Assembly (NCBI RefSeq): GCF_021155775.2
Contig: NC_060236.1
Location: 31,693,548 to 31,757,547 of the forward strand
Length of the DNA stretch: 64,000 nt
Direction: 5' to 3'
From: Neodiprion pinetum
Taxonomy: Eukaryota > Arthropoda > Insecta > Hymenoptera > Diprionidae
Shown: one piece after another, positions 40,501-51,110 of the stretch
Layout of the letters: each line of letters starts with the position of its first letter
Position numbering within the stretch: position 1 is the stretch's first letter
Program-made: the position numbers and the translations under genes
Notes under the pieces: model-generated
What the model was told of the DNA's origin: nothing
Databases searched by the model: none
What the model saw: only the letters and a program-made list of their open reading frames with translations

Positions 40501-41680
40501 CTTTTATTTCACGTTTTCTTTACGGATATTACCCATGAAATATGACCATTCCGTCGTTTAAACTTCTCCAAATTCGTTATGCAGCTACAGAAATGAACAG
40601 GCATTTCTTGTGGTGTCAATTTTCGTGTTTCCTGATTTCCAATACCTTATACTCCTTACCTGACGCTCATCGTCAGTTATTCCATGTGTACCGTCCGAGT
40701 TACTATAATCCCTGTTGTATAAACGTAAGCATTTAAGTGGTATACCTACTACGTGACCTCGCCAGGCTCTGCAGTGTCGACGATTTCTCAGGCTATCTTA
40801 AGCCAAGAACTTTTCTGACCGTAACTTGGGACTCCCCCCCTCTTTAACTCTAGAACATTAGTGTCGCTGGGGAGCTTGTATTTACCACCAACACTGTAAA
40901 AATAAAAGATAACAAACATACGCCTCAGTAGATACCTATGCTAATTCGTATACCCTAATGCTAGCTTAACACTAGTTTCTGGCTAACTAATTTGACATTT
41001 CCTCAACTAGGCTTGACTCCATGGCGGCTGCTGCGTCAACGTCAAGGTGTATGACCATAGAAATTACACACCTTGATCCTTGTCCGCCTTAGGATGGCAT
41101 GGAATAACCTCTTATCTCTAATGCGGTATTCTTGTATTCTCTTTCTTCAGAATTTGCGGTCTTGACGTTGATCCCCTTGGACTAAGGATATACTTTCTGG
41201 TCTAATAGAACGAACACAGAACACAGACGCACAAAAAAGTGACCACCGTACCAACTAGTGATGTAACGAATATTCGAATTCGCATTAATCGTGCCAATAT
41301 TTTGCGAATGTGATTGTCACAAGTACATCATATTTTGCTCATAAAAATTGTGGAAATAATATCAAATACGAAAAAAAACATTGGTTTGATAATGAACTTT
41401 TATTATATAAGTTTGTTTTCACGTTTGAATCACATTCTAACCTCAAACTAAATTGTTTCTGCTATCAATTTGTCGTTAAACAATCAATCAAACTATCGGC
41501 TTAGTTCGGATCAGCTCGGCAATTTCCGGAATAAGATGCAAACGGCTCTAACGTGTGCACGTAACTTTCATGGTGTATATGTCAGTCAATCAATTATCAA
41601 CTTTCAGCCGTAGAAAAATGGCGATAGATTTAAAAATGTATATTTGTATTCGTTACATCATTAGTACCCACATGGTTTTG

Positions 41681-41890
41681 AACATGCTCGACCCGAATCC
41701 GGTGTCAGAATTGCTCCATCACCCCCAGATTTTAAGGTATATGTATTAGGTATTCCACTCTAATTCATGCGCACGAAAAAAATCTTGCAATGTTCGAGGT
41801 CGACGCCCGAATGTTTTAGACAGGAGTAGGTATTCAAAATCTGGGGTTGATGAAACAATTCTGACAGTGGATTCGGATTCAGCATGTACA
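41681..41890. repeat. inverted duplication, 62-bp arms
   Basis: 41681-41742 and the reverse complement of about 41827-41890 share CCGAATCC, GTCAGAATTG, CATCA and CCCCAGATTTT in order, about 80% alike by eye. Both arms are open in one frame and would encode related peptides (MLDPNPVSEL and MLNPNPLSEL), which is interesting but may simply follow from the shared DNA. Confidence 0.7.
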
Positions 41891-43524
41891 AAAAATTATA
41901 GGTATGGTGGTCTAGCCCGTCTCTTGTTTCACAAGTGTCGTAGTGATGATTGATTGATTCTTGTGTAAAATGGACGCGCACTTTATACATTCCTGTAACC
42001 CGCCAACGAGCAACTGTTTCGATGTGAGTTGCGGTGTTATACTATCCAATCCAATTTACTCCTGTCGTGGCAAAGCAGCGAGGGGAAATCCCTATTTCCA
42101 GTCACCCCAGTGCGTTGGGAATCATCCAATCCCGACACTGTTTACAAAACACTGATTGGTTCAGTTTCGATTTTCCCTGAAAAAGATTGAAAAAAAAGAG
42201 AGGAAAGAGAAAAAGAGAAATGCAAGGAAAAGAAAAAGAAAAAATAATGAGAACGTTCCTGATATCAATTATAATGCAATGAAATCGTTCATTCATTTAC
42301 TTGTATCCAAAAAATATGTACAGAGTCGTTTCATTTTCTGCTGACAATGAATATGCGAAAAATTTAACTCTGACAGTGTGTTTACTCGCCATCCGTTAGG
42401 TGGCAAAATTTCTCTCTCGAGAGAGAGAGAACAGGATGATATGGTCATGTATTCAGGATTTCAACAATAATTCATTAATCAGTTATTTGTGTAAACTTTT
42501 GTGAAAGTATATATTTCATAAATTTTTCTTACAAAATCGATTGATTAAAACATTTAACGGTATTTTATTTCCACAGTGGAAAAATAAATTGCAAATCCGA
42601 TGGTAAACTTGCAAATATTTCTGCAAGTAAATGAATTAATAAATATTTACAATTTTGCGTATAATACCGAAATAATTGAGTCGCTAACACATTGATAATT
42701 ATCGCCACGTGGTATCGTATAAATATTACTAGATGGATCGGTATATATTACACATATAGAGCATACAACTGTACGTATAATATTGCAAGGGTATAATATA
42801 AGGCACTGCAGTATAATGAATAACGTAGTAGCTGGTTATACACACGGAGTGTTTTGTGTCGTTAAAATAATAAAATTAGCGAACAATTAGTACTCGTTTT
42901 TCGGTTATAAGCATTGTTTTATATAAACAGGCCTATTGACCCTACTGGGGTAGGTTATCCGGTATTATTTTCAAGTCTTTAAGTGGCCCGACTGCAGCCT
43001 TCCCTAACCCTGCCCGTGCAGCATGGAATGGATATTGAGAGGCTGATGTATAGTACCTATACATATTATATACAAAATCTACGCACACGTTAAATTAACC
43101 AACGTCTATGTACCCGGCCTCCGATCGCTTAAATACGAGTGCCAATGTACGATTCTCGCACACAGTCATGCAGTATATCAATAAATAGAGGGGTCTCGCC
43201 TCCGATAGACGGTAGTTAGGTATACGTTTTTCTTTTGTTTTCTCGAGCAGCGCCGCGGCGCGATCTGCCGGCTATACACCGCATCATCATCTATGTACAT
43301 CAGCAGCTAATTCTCTCGTGGGGATATTTCAACTGAAAATTTCGAACCAACTTCCGTATCCCTTACTCTGCTATGCACACTTCTCGAAGACTTTTTTACC
43401 CGGACACTCATACACGTATAGCTGGATATAATAATTATTCATTAGCCCCAACTTTGATCGACCTTAATCTCGTTTGCTCAACAAATTGATACTCTTATCT
43501 GATCATATGCAGAGGGTATAATAA

Positions 43525-43540
43525 CCCCCCCCCCCCCCCC
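43525..43540. repeat. poly-C run
   Basis: Sixteen consecutive C in AT-rich DNA. Confidence 0.95.
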
Positions 43541-45575
43541 TCATATCTTTTAATTACTCAGATAATCGCTGTCGGACAACTTCGGGTCTCAGCACATTAG
43601 ATACGGGTTATTAAATGAAATATGAATGTTGTATGAAAAAAATGTCTTCGGTTCCGCTGCATAATCGAATCGAGCGACGGTTGTTTGGCTCCGTTCAAAC
43701 TCCGACGGCCGGTGATTGCCGGTTTTTTTTTTCTTGTTTGTTTTTATTTTTCTACCATTTTTTCACCTGATCTTACAGCACGAACTATCCTGAATAGTGT
43801 AATTTTAAGCCCAGGTGTTCGGTTTTACAGACTTTGTTTACTTACAAATTGATCAAGCGCGACGTCATCGCCAACTACAAATTCTTCCACCACGCGACCG
43901 TCGCTCGGAGAACTTTATTTGATCGAGATAATTTCACTTCTGAACACAGTTCGATGATCAAAGTGATCGTATCAAATCCAGAACGCGATATATTTTGGGG
44001 TTGCCGAAATTTGGTTTTGCTTTAAAAAAATTAATTTAAGAATTGAGGAGTGACTTGATTATACAGTATGAATGTTCGTATTCCAAACTAGTAGACCAAA
44101 CAACATAGAATAATGGATATTGGAAATTGTTCGAACTTCAACGATCACGATCCGACAAAATTCATCCAACGATTGAACCGATCGATTATCAGACTCTGAT
44201 TCTAACCGATATTTAATACGATTACACGCCAATTACCAGAGTGCACTGTAGACCATTTTAACGTCATAACCCGTAGGCTCTTGAATGTTGCGATCAATGG
44301 AGTGAAAACGAAAATCTGTTGTCCAGTTTTCAGGATCGATTTATAATCATTCTATTGTGGAAAGGTGATCTTCGTTCGTTTCTTTCATACTCTTGTTTCA
44401 CCTAACTACACGTATACCTACCTGTTGTGTGAATGCTGGTAGCCGTAATATCACATATCAATGTAACCATGCGAATCTCGTTCAAATTTTCGCGGACGTG
44501 TTTTAATCCGTTTGAATAATGGAATTCTGACAAGTTGTTGGATTAAAAACGTATAAAATAGGTGTGGCGTTCGAAGGTTATCTCCGGTTTATGCGCGGAC
44601 GGGCGTCGACAGCCCTTCTCGCCTTTATCAAAGCAGCCATAGCCGCGGAAGCCACCCCACCTAAAATCCTCGGTAAATCTCGGTGAATAATCCACTTAAA
44701 CAATCCAGCTAATTGCGCTATAAGCTCGTAAAAATCAGCGGCAAGCCCCGATGTAATCGGTATTATTAATTATTCCTTATTCCGAGTTCGCGTACGTTGA
44801 TGTTCATAAACTTTCTTTTGTTCTTGATATAAGAGACTTTATACATAGAGCACCTCATCAAGGATAAAGTACCTAAATATTCAATTTATATCGCAGTTAT
44901 TATCGATTAAATTAGACCGCCTTTTTAATTATCAAAAGTGTTATTGTGCCCAGAATTGATCCGTCAGTCACTTCGCAATCTGTAGGTATACATAAATAAT
45001 TCGTTTGAGTTCACCTACAGCGGATTCATTTCCAAATTTACAAGGCAGTTTGATTTCATCCTTAATCGCTGCGCTGCGGTCTGAACTGAATTGCAGCGAT
45101 AACGATCAACAATTTGCGTAATTAATACTCATGGGCTTCTCAAGAAGAGCTGCTTAATCACCTCGCATAGGTTCTCCTGTTGCGGAATGATTAATTGATG
45201 CTCGGAATAGTTGGCATGTCCATTTCACTTGAATTATCTCACTTCCTGTTTCTAACAACGCAGCTATAATATAAGGTTCTCGGCGAGTACGAGACCGCGC
45301 ATTAGAACAATGAAACGGAATTTTGATAATTGAATATATATTTTTTTTCCTCTACTTTTATAACCGTTTTTTGGTTTGTATAAGCATATAATGACTTACT
45401 TACTTCAATATTCAGTGTTGTTAGATCGTTTGCACGAATTCGCTTGCTCTCTCTTGCTTTTTTCGTGCGATGATTTCTGAATTCAATTATGTTCCGATGT
45501 TGTACCTTATTTAGTAGATACGCACAATTTTAATTTCACAACACTTTAAATACGCGTGTTATTATTATATCATTG

Positions 45576-45577
<2 letters not shown>

Positions 45578-45611
<34 letters not shown>
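45578..45611. repeat. ATT trinucleotide repeat
   Basis: About eleven ATT units. Confidence 0.92.
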
Positions 45612-45617
<6 letters not shown>

Positions 45618-45984
45618 ACGGTACGATATATCATCGACAAAACAAACAATATTATGTACGTATTTTAAATATACTATATTGTATGTTGTACGTACAAAAT
45701 TATGATTACACACTGACACGGTATTTTAGATTCGTGAAATCGATACACCTGTAATGTATGCATGTTAAAAATCGTTGTCTTCGACATCGAAAATCCCAAC
45801 CGAATAACTTTTCAACCGCAATGGTGGTCGTCTCTCAATTCTGCGCTAGCCAGACACAGATTAAAAAAGTAGTGAAAAAAATCAATAGACATAAATGAAG
45901 AAAAAAAAAAATATATATATATATAATAATAAAATTTAACTTATTAAATAAATCGAGAACACAAAAAGGTTCGTTTTAAAGTAC

Positions 45985-47210
45985 GATTTTGTTCTCAGAA
46001 TACGACGCAGTCGCGACCCGCCGCGTGTACAACCCGCGTCGTCGGTTGTGCGTAACTTGTGCCCGTCGAGCTGGTATTATAATGTTTTTAGACCGAGAAA
46101 AGAAGTGGCTGGCCTGGCCGTGTGACGTAGGTACCCGAAGCTCCCGAGGTTCACGCGCCACGAGCAACACGACCGGCATCTCCAAGCGATCGTCTGGGGG
46201 CGTGGCCATGGGCGTGGCCAAACTTAACCCCGGTGGCCACGCCCACTCGCCACAATAAACTTCAAACTTCCACCCGCGGCGCGAGTTTCACACCGTAAAA
46301 GAAATTTCACCAATATCTCGTCGCTGGTGTTAAAAGAGCTGGATTTCTGCACCGCGTGTTGAATTATTCATCCGAATGATTACGGAAAAGGAGAAGAAGA
46401 AAAAAAAAAAATGAAAAGTACGATCACTCGTTGAGAATATACAAGTTGTATCAAGTTTTTCAAAAAAATATCCTGATACTCTGAGACTTGGAAAATCTAC
46501 TCGCTCCTGTGGCATTTTCTCGAACGGTTCAGTGTGATCAAGGTACCAAAATACGGGGTGGTAAAAAAAAAAAGCGCTGCTGCTGCTGCTCGTCAAACGA
46601 GTTGTGAATTCAGGCGTCGCTCGTTTGGTCATTCCGTGGCGCGAAAGCGAGGTAGAAATGGGCGTGGCCTTTGTTAACGGGGCGGTTACTAAGGGCGGGT
46701 GACGAATGGTCAGACTGGATTTGCCGGGTGCGGATAACCAAGTTGCGCGGATCAAACGGGGACTCGGGGGCGCGTGGCCAATCGGAGGGGTTGAAATGTT
46801 CCTGGTCTTTGGGGGGGAGGCGGAGCTTGGTTGAGAAGCTCTGGCGGGTTTGAGACGACGCGAAAAGCCCGAAAAGCCGAAAACCGCCCCGCACGTCTCA
46901 CCCGCTTTGGGCTGGTAAAGACGGACCGCAACGCGAAAGGGGAGAGAGACGACGGCTACGCGACGTCGTCGTCAGATCATGCCAAACATTAGCACTTGGT
47001 GGTTAGCGCTACGCTGAACACTCGTTCCATGAGAACTGACGAACGACCTCCCCCACCATCGCCATATATCCTCGAAACTCCACCACTTCGAACTCGGCTA
47101 TCCTCCGACGAGGGCCTCTGGCAACCCACCCATCCACCCCCAACGGTCTAGCCTCGCGCGCTTCTCACCTCACCTTTTCAGCCTATCTCTCAGGGCGCTC
47201 GGTTCGCGCT
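45985..47210. promoter_or_regulatory. GC-rich promoter- or enhancer-like patch with KLF/Sp-type decamers
   Basis: GGGCGTGGCC occurs exactly at 46198-46207, 46210-46219 and 46660-46669, and in reverse at 46235-46244. GGGCGTGG is the core recognised by KLF/Sp zinc-finger factors. GTGGCCAATCGG at about 46774-46785 includes a CCAAT box, and GGGCGG-like boxes occur near 46691. The GC richness contrasts with the AT-rich DNA on both sides. No coding exon is recognisable; it could be the promoter of a gene whose exons I could not find, or a distal element, possibly of erm. Confidence 0.4.
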
Positions 47211-47336
47211 GAGCTTTTATATGTATGTACACACCACCGTCATTTCTTGCAAGGAGGATGAAACATCGCGCCGCTACCTCGAAAAGATTAGCAAACCTAA
47301 GCTGCCATTTTGTGGATGTGCTGTGCCGTGTGGAAT

Positions 47337-47743
47337 GTTGAGTCGTTGTATACCTACTTACACAACTTTCACACGCTTGGTAACCCTGAAACTTGTGGTA
47401 TACTTTCATTCCAAATAAAGACTTATTTGAAATCTTTCATGATTAGTTCCATTTTCCTATCCCACAATCATGACTTTGTCCAGGAAAGTTTCAAAATGCT
47501 CTTGGATTAGTGTTAAAAGTGATACGGAACGGCGAGTAATGTTGAGTAGATAGGTATACCTAACTATAACACTACACGTTTAGTAACCCTAAACCGTGAG
47601 GTAAACTTTCATTCCAAATGAGAATTTCCTTGAAGTCTTTGATGATCAGCTGAATTTTCCTATCCATCAATCACGACTTTGACCAGGAACGTTTCAAATT
47701 GCTCTTGGATTAGTGTTAAAAGTGACGTGGAACAGTGAGGAGC
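47337..47743. repeat. tandem duplication, two copies of a 204-bp unit
   Basis: Units 47337-47540 and 47541-47743 both run from GTTGAGT through GGTATACCTA-like, TTTCATTCCAAAT, TTTTCCTATCC and GCTCTTGGATTAGTGT to AAAAGTGA. Identity is about 75-80% by eye, so the duplication is not recent. No coding capacity was recognised. Confidence 0.8.
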
Positions 47744-48495
47744 ACGTGCACCTTATAGGAGATGTGGTGTTAAAGAGGCTCGCGGAAGCAAGTGGCCATT
47801 GTGTATAATATCCTGCCGAGGTTTGTTCCTTGTTTGCAAATGCAAGGACTCTACGGTGTCGGGACACGTGTCACGCCATGTGACAAGCGAGAGTAGGGTA
47901 TGTGTATAATATACACACAACGGTGCTATCGACAAACACTTGATAGAGCACCACCATCTAAAACTCGCAGGACAGTCGAATTGACGACCATCAATGTCAG
48001 CTCGCAATTATCCAAGTGACGAACCTTCGAGCTTTCTCTCCATCTCGTGTTATTTTATCGAGCTGATAATAATTACCATATTCGCACCATGCAATTCAAA
48101 CCATGTCGTACACTCGTCGAAATTTTTTTCTTCTCCAAATCAAAAGTATATTGGCTATCGTGGCACGTATACCAATTATTTTCCAATCTCTTTTCGCATG
48201 GGTTGTTCCCAACTTAGATACATACATAGTACATACATACGTGACTATTATGCGAAGGCACGGCAGGGAAAAAATTTCTGTCTGTTTTTACTACCTTCAG
48301 CAGTTTTCTGTTAAAGTTACTATACTTACCGCTGCAATGCTGCAAGTTAATAGATCGTCCAATCGTCGTGGGGAAAAGTTGCAGTTACGAATATTGGTAA
48401 CGGAATCAACAAGAACGCGTAGGTTTCCAAAGTCGTAAGTGCGATGTCAATTTTTTTGCACCTGCAAGAGGATGCAACGGGTTTCCATTCAGCTG

Positions 48496-48706
48496 AAGTG
48501 AGTGTACCGGTCATCGACACATTTGGACCCAATTACCGATCCTTTTATTTTCCAAAATTATAGATGTACGGCACAAATTGTGAACTTCTCGATGACCACA
48601 ACCAATTGCTATAGGGTTGGGCACTACAAATTTATTTTTTGTTAATCTTAGAACCAAGTATCAAACAGATACAATCAAAAAGGGTCAATAATTGGTACAC
48701 TCACTT
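48496..48706. repeat. short inverted-terminal-repeat element, copy 2
   Basis: 211 bp bounded by AAGTGAGTGTACC and its exact reverse complement. It is the same family and orientation as 31226-31452; relative to that copy it lacks about 16 bases near the right end. No target-site duplication is obvious. Confidence 0.85.
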
Positions 48707-49779
48707 TACTGCACACGCAGTTCACATACTGTTAAAGGTTGCAAACTTATACCGTATTCGAAATCGTTGAAAAATTTTTTAATTCTTCGAACTGCGTCTT
48801 CAAATTTATGCAGGAATGGCAGCGACCAGTGTGTGTGTGTGTGTGTAGGTAGATATCTATCCAGGCAAATCTCTCTTTCTCGTTCCCCGTCTCCATCTAC
48901 GTTGGGGGAGTTAGCTCAAACAATATATCGGTTTACAATGATAAAAAGCAAACAGTGGAAATAACGGAAGGAATTACTGAACCAAACAATATGTCCCCTG
49001 TCCCTGGAGAGACCGCAGCTTATATCCTGTCCCCAGTCCTCTTTGCATTATCTAGCTACTGGCACCAGACCCCCGAGACAATAATTTTACCGCTCTGAAA
49101 CGAGCGCTTCACTTCGTCGTCGAACGGGTTTACAGTAGTGGTATAGACGTAGGCGGTGTAGGTGGATGTACATACCTCCAGTTGTCTGTATCGCACTGTT
49201 ACGGTTATAAGCCTGCCGTGCCACGGCAGATAAAGTCTATGGACCGAAATATCTCATTATCGCAATGATAAACAATGATAAAACTTCCTCACCACCGCGT
49301 AATGCCGTATGATTGTTTTCTTTTTTGTTTTTTTTTTACAACTTTTGTCTGCGGAAGGGAATCGCGATGCGCCAGGTTGTACGGCTCATTGTGACAGTCT
49401 CAGTGGTTAGAACTGCATTGGTCAGAATTATGTATAAAATAAAAAAAACCTGCAAAACCATAGCGTCCAGTAAAAAATCCGTAACAATTTCGAGGGTAGT
49501 TTCCAGGATATTTTCAGGCTATTCATGGACATTAGAAATAGAATATTTCCAAGACACAAGACAAATTCAAGGACATTTCCAGGACCACTGGACACCGTGA
49601 AAACGCTCTCGTGTTTGCCGTTTATACATACGGGTATAATGGTCCAATGTACAAAGAAAAAACCACACAACACTGCAGATGGTCTATTTTCGAGTTTGAG
49701 GAAAATTCACCGTGTTTACTGTGCGTGGAAGAAGTTGTATGGAAAAGGAAGAGAACCCTGGGCCTACACCGGAATTAAA

Positions 49780-50144
49780 GTATGTACACTTGGGGACAAT
49801 GAATCCTGGACGGCTCATTTTTTACACTAGACAGTTACGTTGGCAACACAGAGAAACCTACAGCGCCATAATCGGCCGAACGCAAAACTAACTCAATCTC
49901 AATAAATATAACATAACCCATGACCGTCGAATCTAACCTTAAAATACCGCGGGGATAATGACTTGTTAGATTCAGACGTAATCTAAGGTTAGATTCCACG
50001 GTCATGGGTTATGATATGTTTATTGAGATTGAGTTTGTTTCACGCTCGGCCGACTATGGCGCTGTAGGTTTCTCTGTGTTGCCAACATACTGTCTAGTGT
50101 AAAAAATTCCGCGTCTCAGACTCATTGTCCCCAAGTGTACATAC
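49780..50144. repeat. long near-perfect foldback (MITE-like) element
   Basis: The left arm 49780-49940 (161 bp) and right arm 49985-50144 (160 bp) are inverted copies differing at only a modest number of positions, separated by a 44-bp centre. Both outer ends read GTATGTACACTTGGGG inward. No transposase frame is present and no clear target-site duplication was seen. The high similarity of the arms implies a recent origin or ongoing correction. Transcription would give a long hairpin RNA. Confidence 0.9.
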
Positions 50145-50303
50145 GTGGCGTGCTCCTACCGTACATATCTACCTTGTACCTTTGTACCTACTCTGCAAAC
50201 CCTCGAATGTAAAAATTGGTACCCTTTCGCTTGCGGGTGCCTCTTGGCGGTGCTCGGTGCTCCTTGGCTGGCTGCACTGGTGGACTGGTGCTTGAGCAAG
50301 TGA

Positions 50304-51110
50304 CTAGTGAGTTGTGCTCGAGGGTCTCGACCATGCCGACTGAAGCTCTTTGGAGGAAGAACCACCGGACGACGTGACGCGTGATGTGCTGCGACTGGGC
50401 GTTTGACGGTAGAGTCCCGTGTGCGAGAGGACTAGGAACAGGAGCAGGAGCAGGATCAAGATCAAGATCAGGAGGAGGAAGAACGAATTTGCACTGTGTA
50501 CAGACCAAGGTGGGAAACCAGACGTCGAGAATGATAGGAACGGTATATGCACAGCAGACAATTCACAATTAGCAAATACAAACGTAGCTGTGTATTCACT
50601 GCAGGGTACGGGACGACGCACTACCCTCGGTGAAGTGAGAGCAGACTTGAAGTTGAGGGAACGCCCGGAGTGTTTCGCAGGAGGAGCTTGATGCCTCTGC
50701 TTCTGCTGCTTCTGCCGTTTCTGCTGCTGCCTGTTTCTATCGTCGGATGAAAGGCCTCCTCCTGGAAGGTGGTTAGAGACTCTGCATCCAGTGTTCGGGA
50801 GAGATTCGGAAGCAAAGCGACCAGCAAAGCTGCTCCGGTGGCTCCTACCACTCCCAGAGGAACGAACATCCGCGCCGCATTGCCTCTTTGCGATTGTCAG
50901 GAACGGACGCTGGATTTGATAATCCAACGGGTGTCTCCTTGAATGGAAACATTCGTAAACTAATGCAGTACGCGCACCTTTTCGAAAAGAACGAATTAAT
51001 CCTTCAGGTAAAAATGTTCCTTGATCTGGAAAATTCTTATTTTTATCGTCGCTTCGAAACAAGTAAGTATTATACGTTGTACGATTCTGATTGAATGTGC
51101 TTAATTTCAC
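50304..51110 (-). CDS. candidate open region, no recognised domain
   Basis: The longest single-frame stretch after erm apart from spliced genes: 268 codons from ATG to stop. It contains a Gln/Lys-rich run near residues 125-140 and a Leu/Ile run near 200-220 that is produced by a hexanucleotide repeat (50436-50485) and is therefore not evidence of a real membrane segment. A second minus-strand frame (50621-50869, 82 codons) starts with MFVPLGVVGATGAALLVALL, which resembles a signal peptide, and could be spliced at GTAGTG near 50625 to an acceptor at about 50505. Neither frame matches a family I know. The region is GC-richer than its surroundings, which alone lengthens open frames. Treat as undetermined. 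Confidence 0.2.
   Translation of the reverse strand: MKLSTFNQNRTTYNTYLFRSDDKNKNFPDQGTFLPEGLIRSFRKGARTALVYECFHSRRHPLDYQIQRPFLTIAKRQCGADVRSSGSGRSHRSSFAGRFASESLPNTGCRVSNHLPGGGLSSDDRNRQQQKRQKQQKQRHQAPPAKHSGRSLNFKSALTSPRVVRRPVPCSEYTATFVFANCELSAVHIPFLSFSTSGFPPWSVHSANSFFLLLILILILLLLLFLVLSHTGLYRQTPSRSTSRVTSSGGSSSKELQSAWSRPSSTTH
50436..50485. repeat. GGAGCA/GATCAA hexanucleotide-like repeat
   Basis: Units AGGAGC, AGGATC and AAGATC in tandem. Explains the Leu/Ile run in the minus-strand open region and the alternating Asp-Leu and Pro-Ala runs in its other frame. Confidence 0.85.

Larger units (their letters stand above)
26488..45984. other. long gene-free stretch
   Basis: Apart from the MITE at 31.2 kb, the inverted duplication at 41.7 kb, the CCTAA tract at 37.5 kb and simple repeats, nothing was recognised. 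GC-richer patches at about 26.9-27.1, 32.8-33.2 and 34.0-34.2 kb have open frames without familiar domains. The extent is consistent with a regulatory landscape around erm or with very long introns. Confidence 0.5.
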
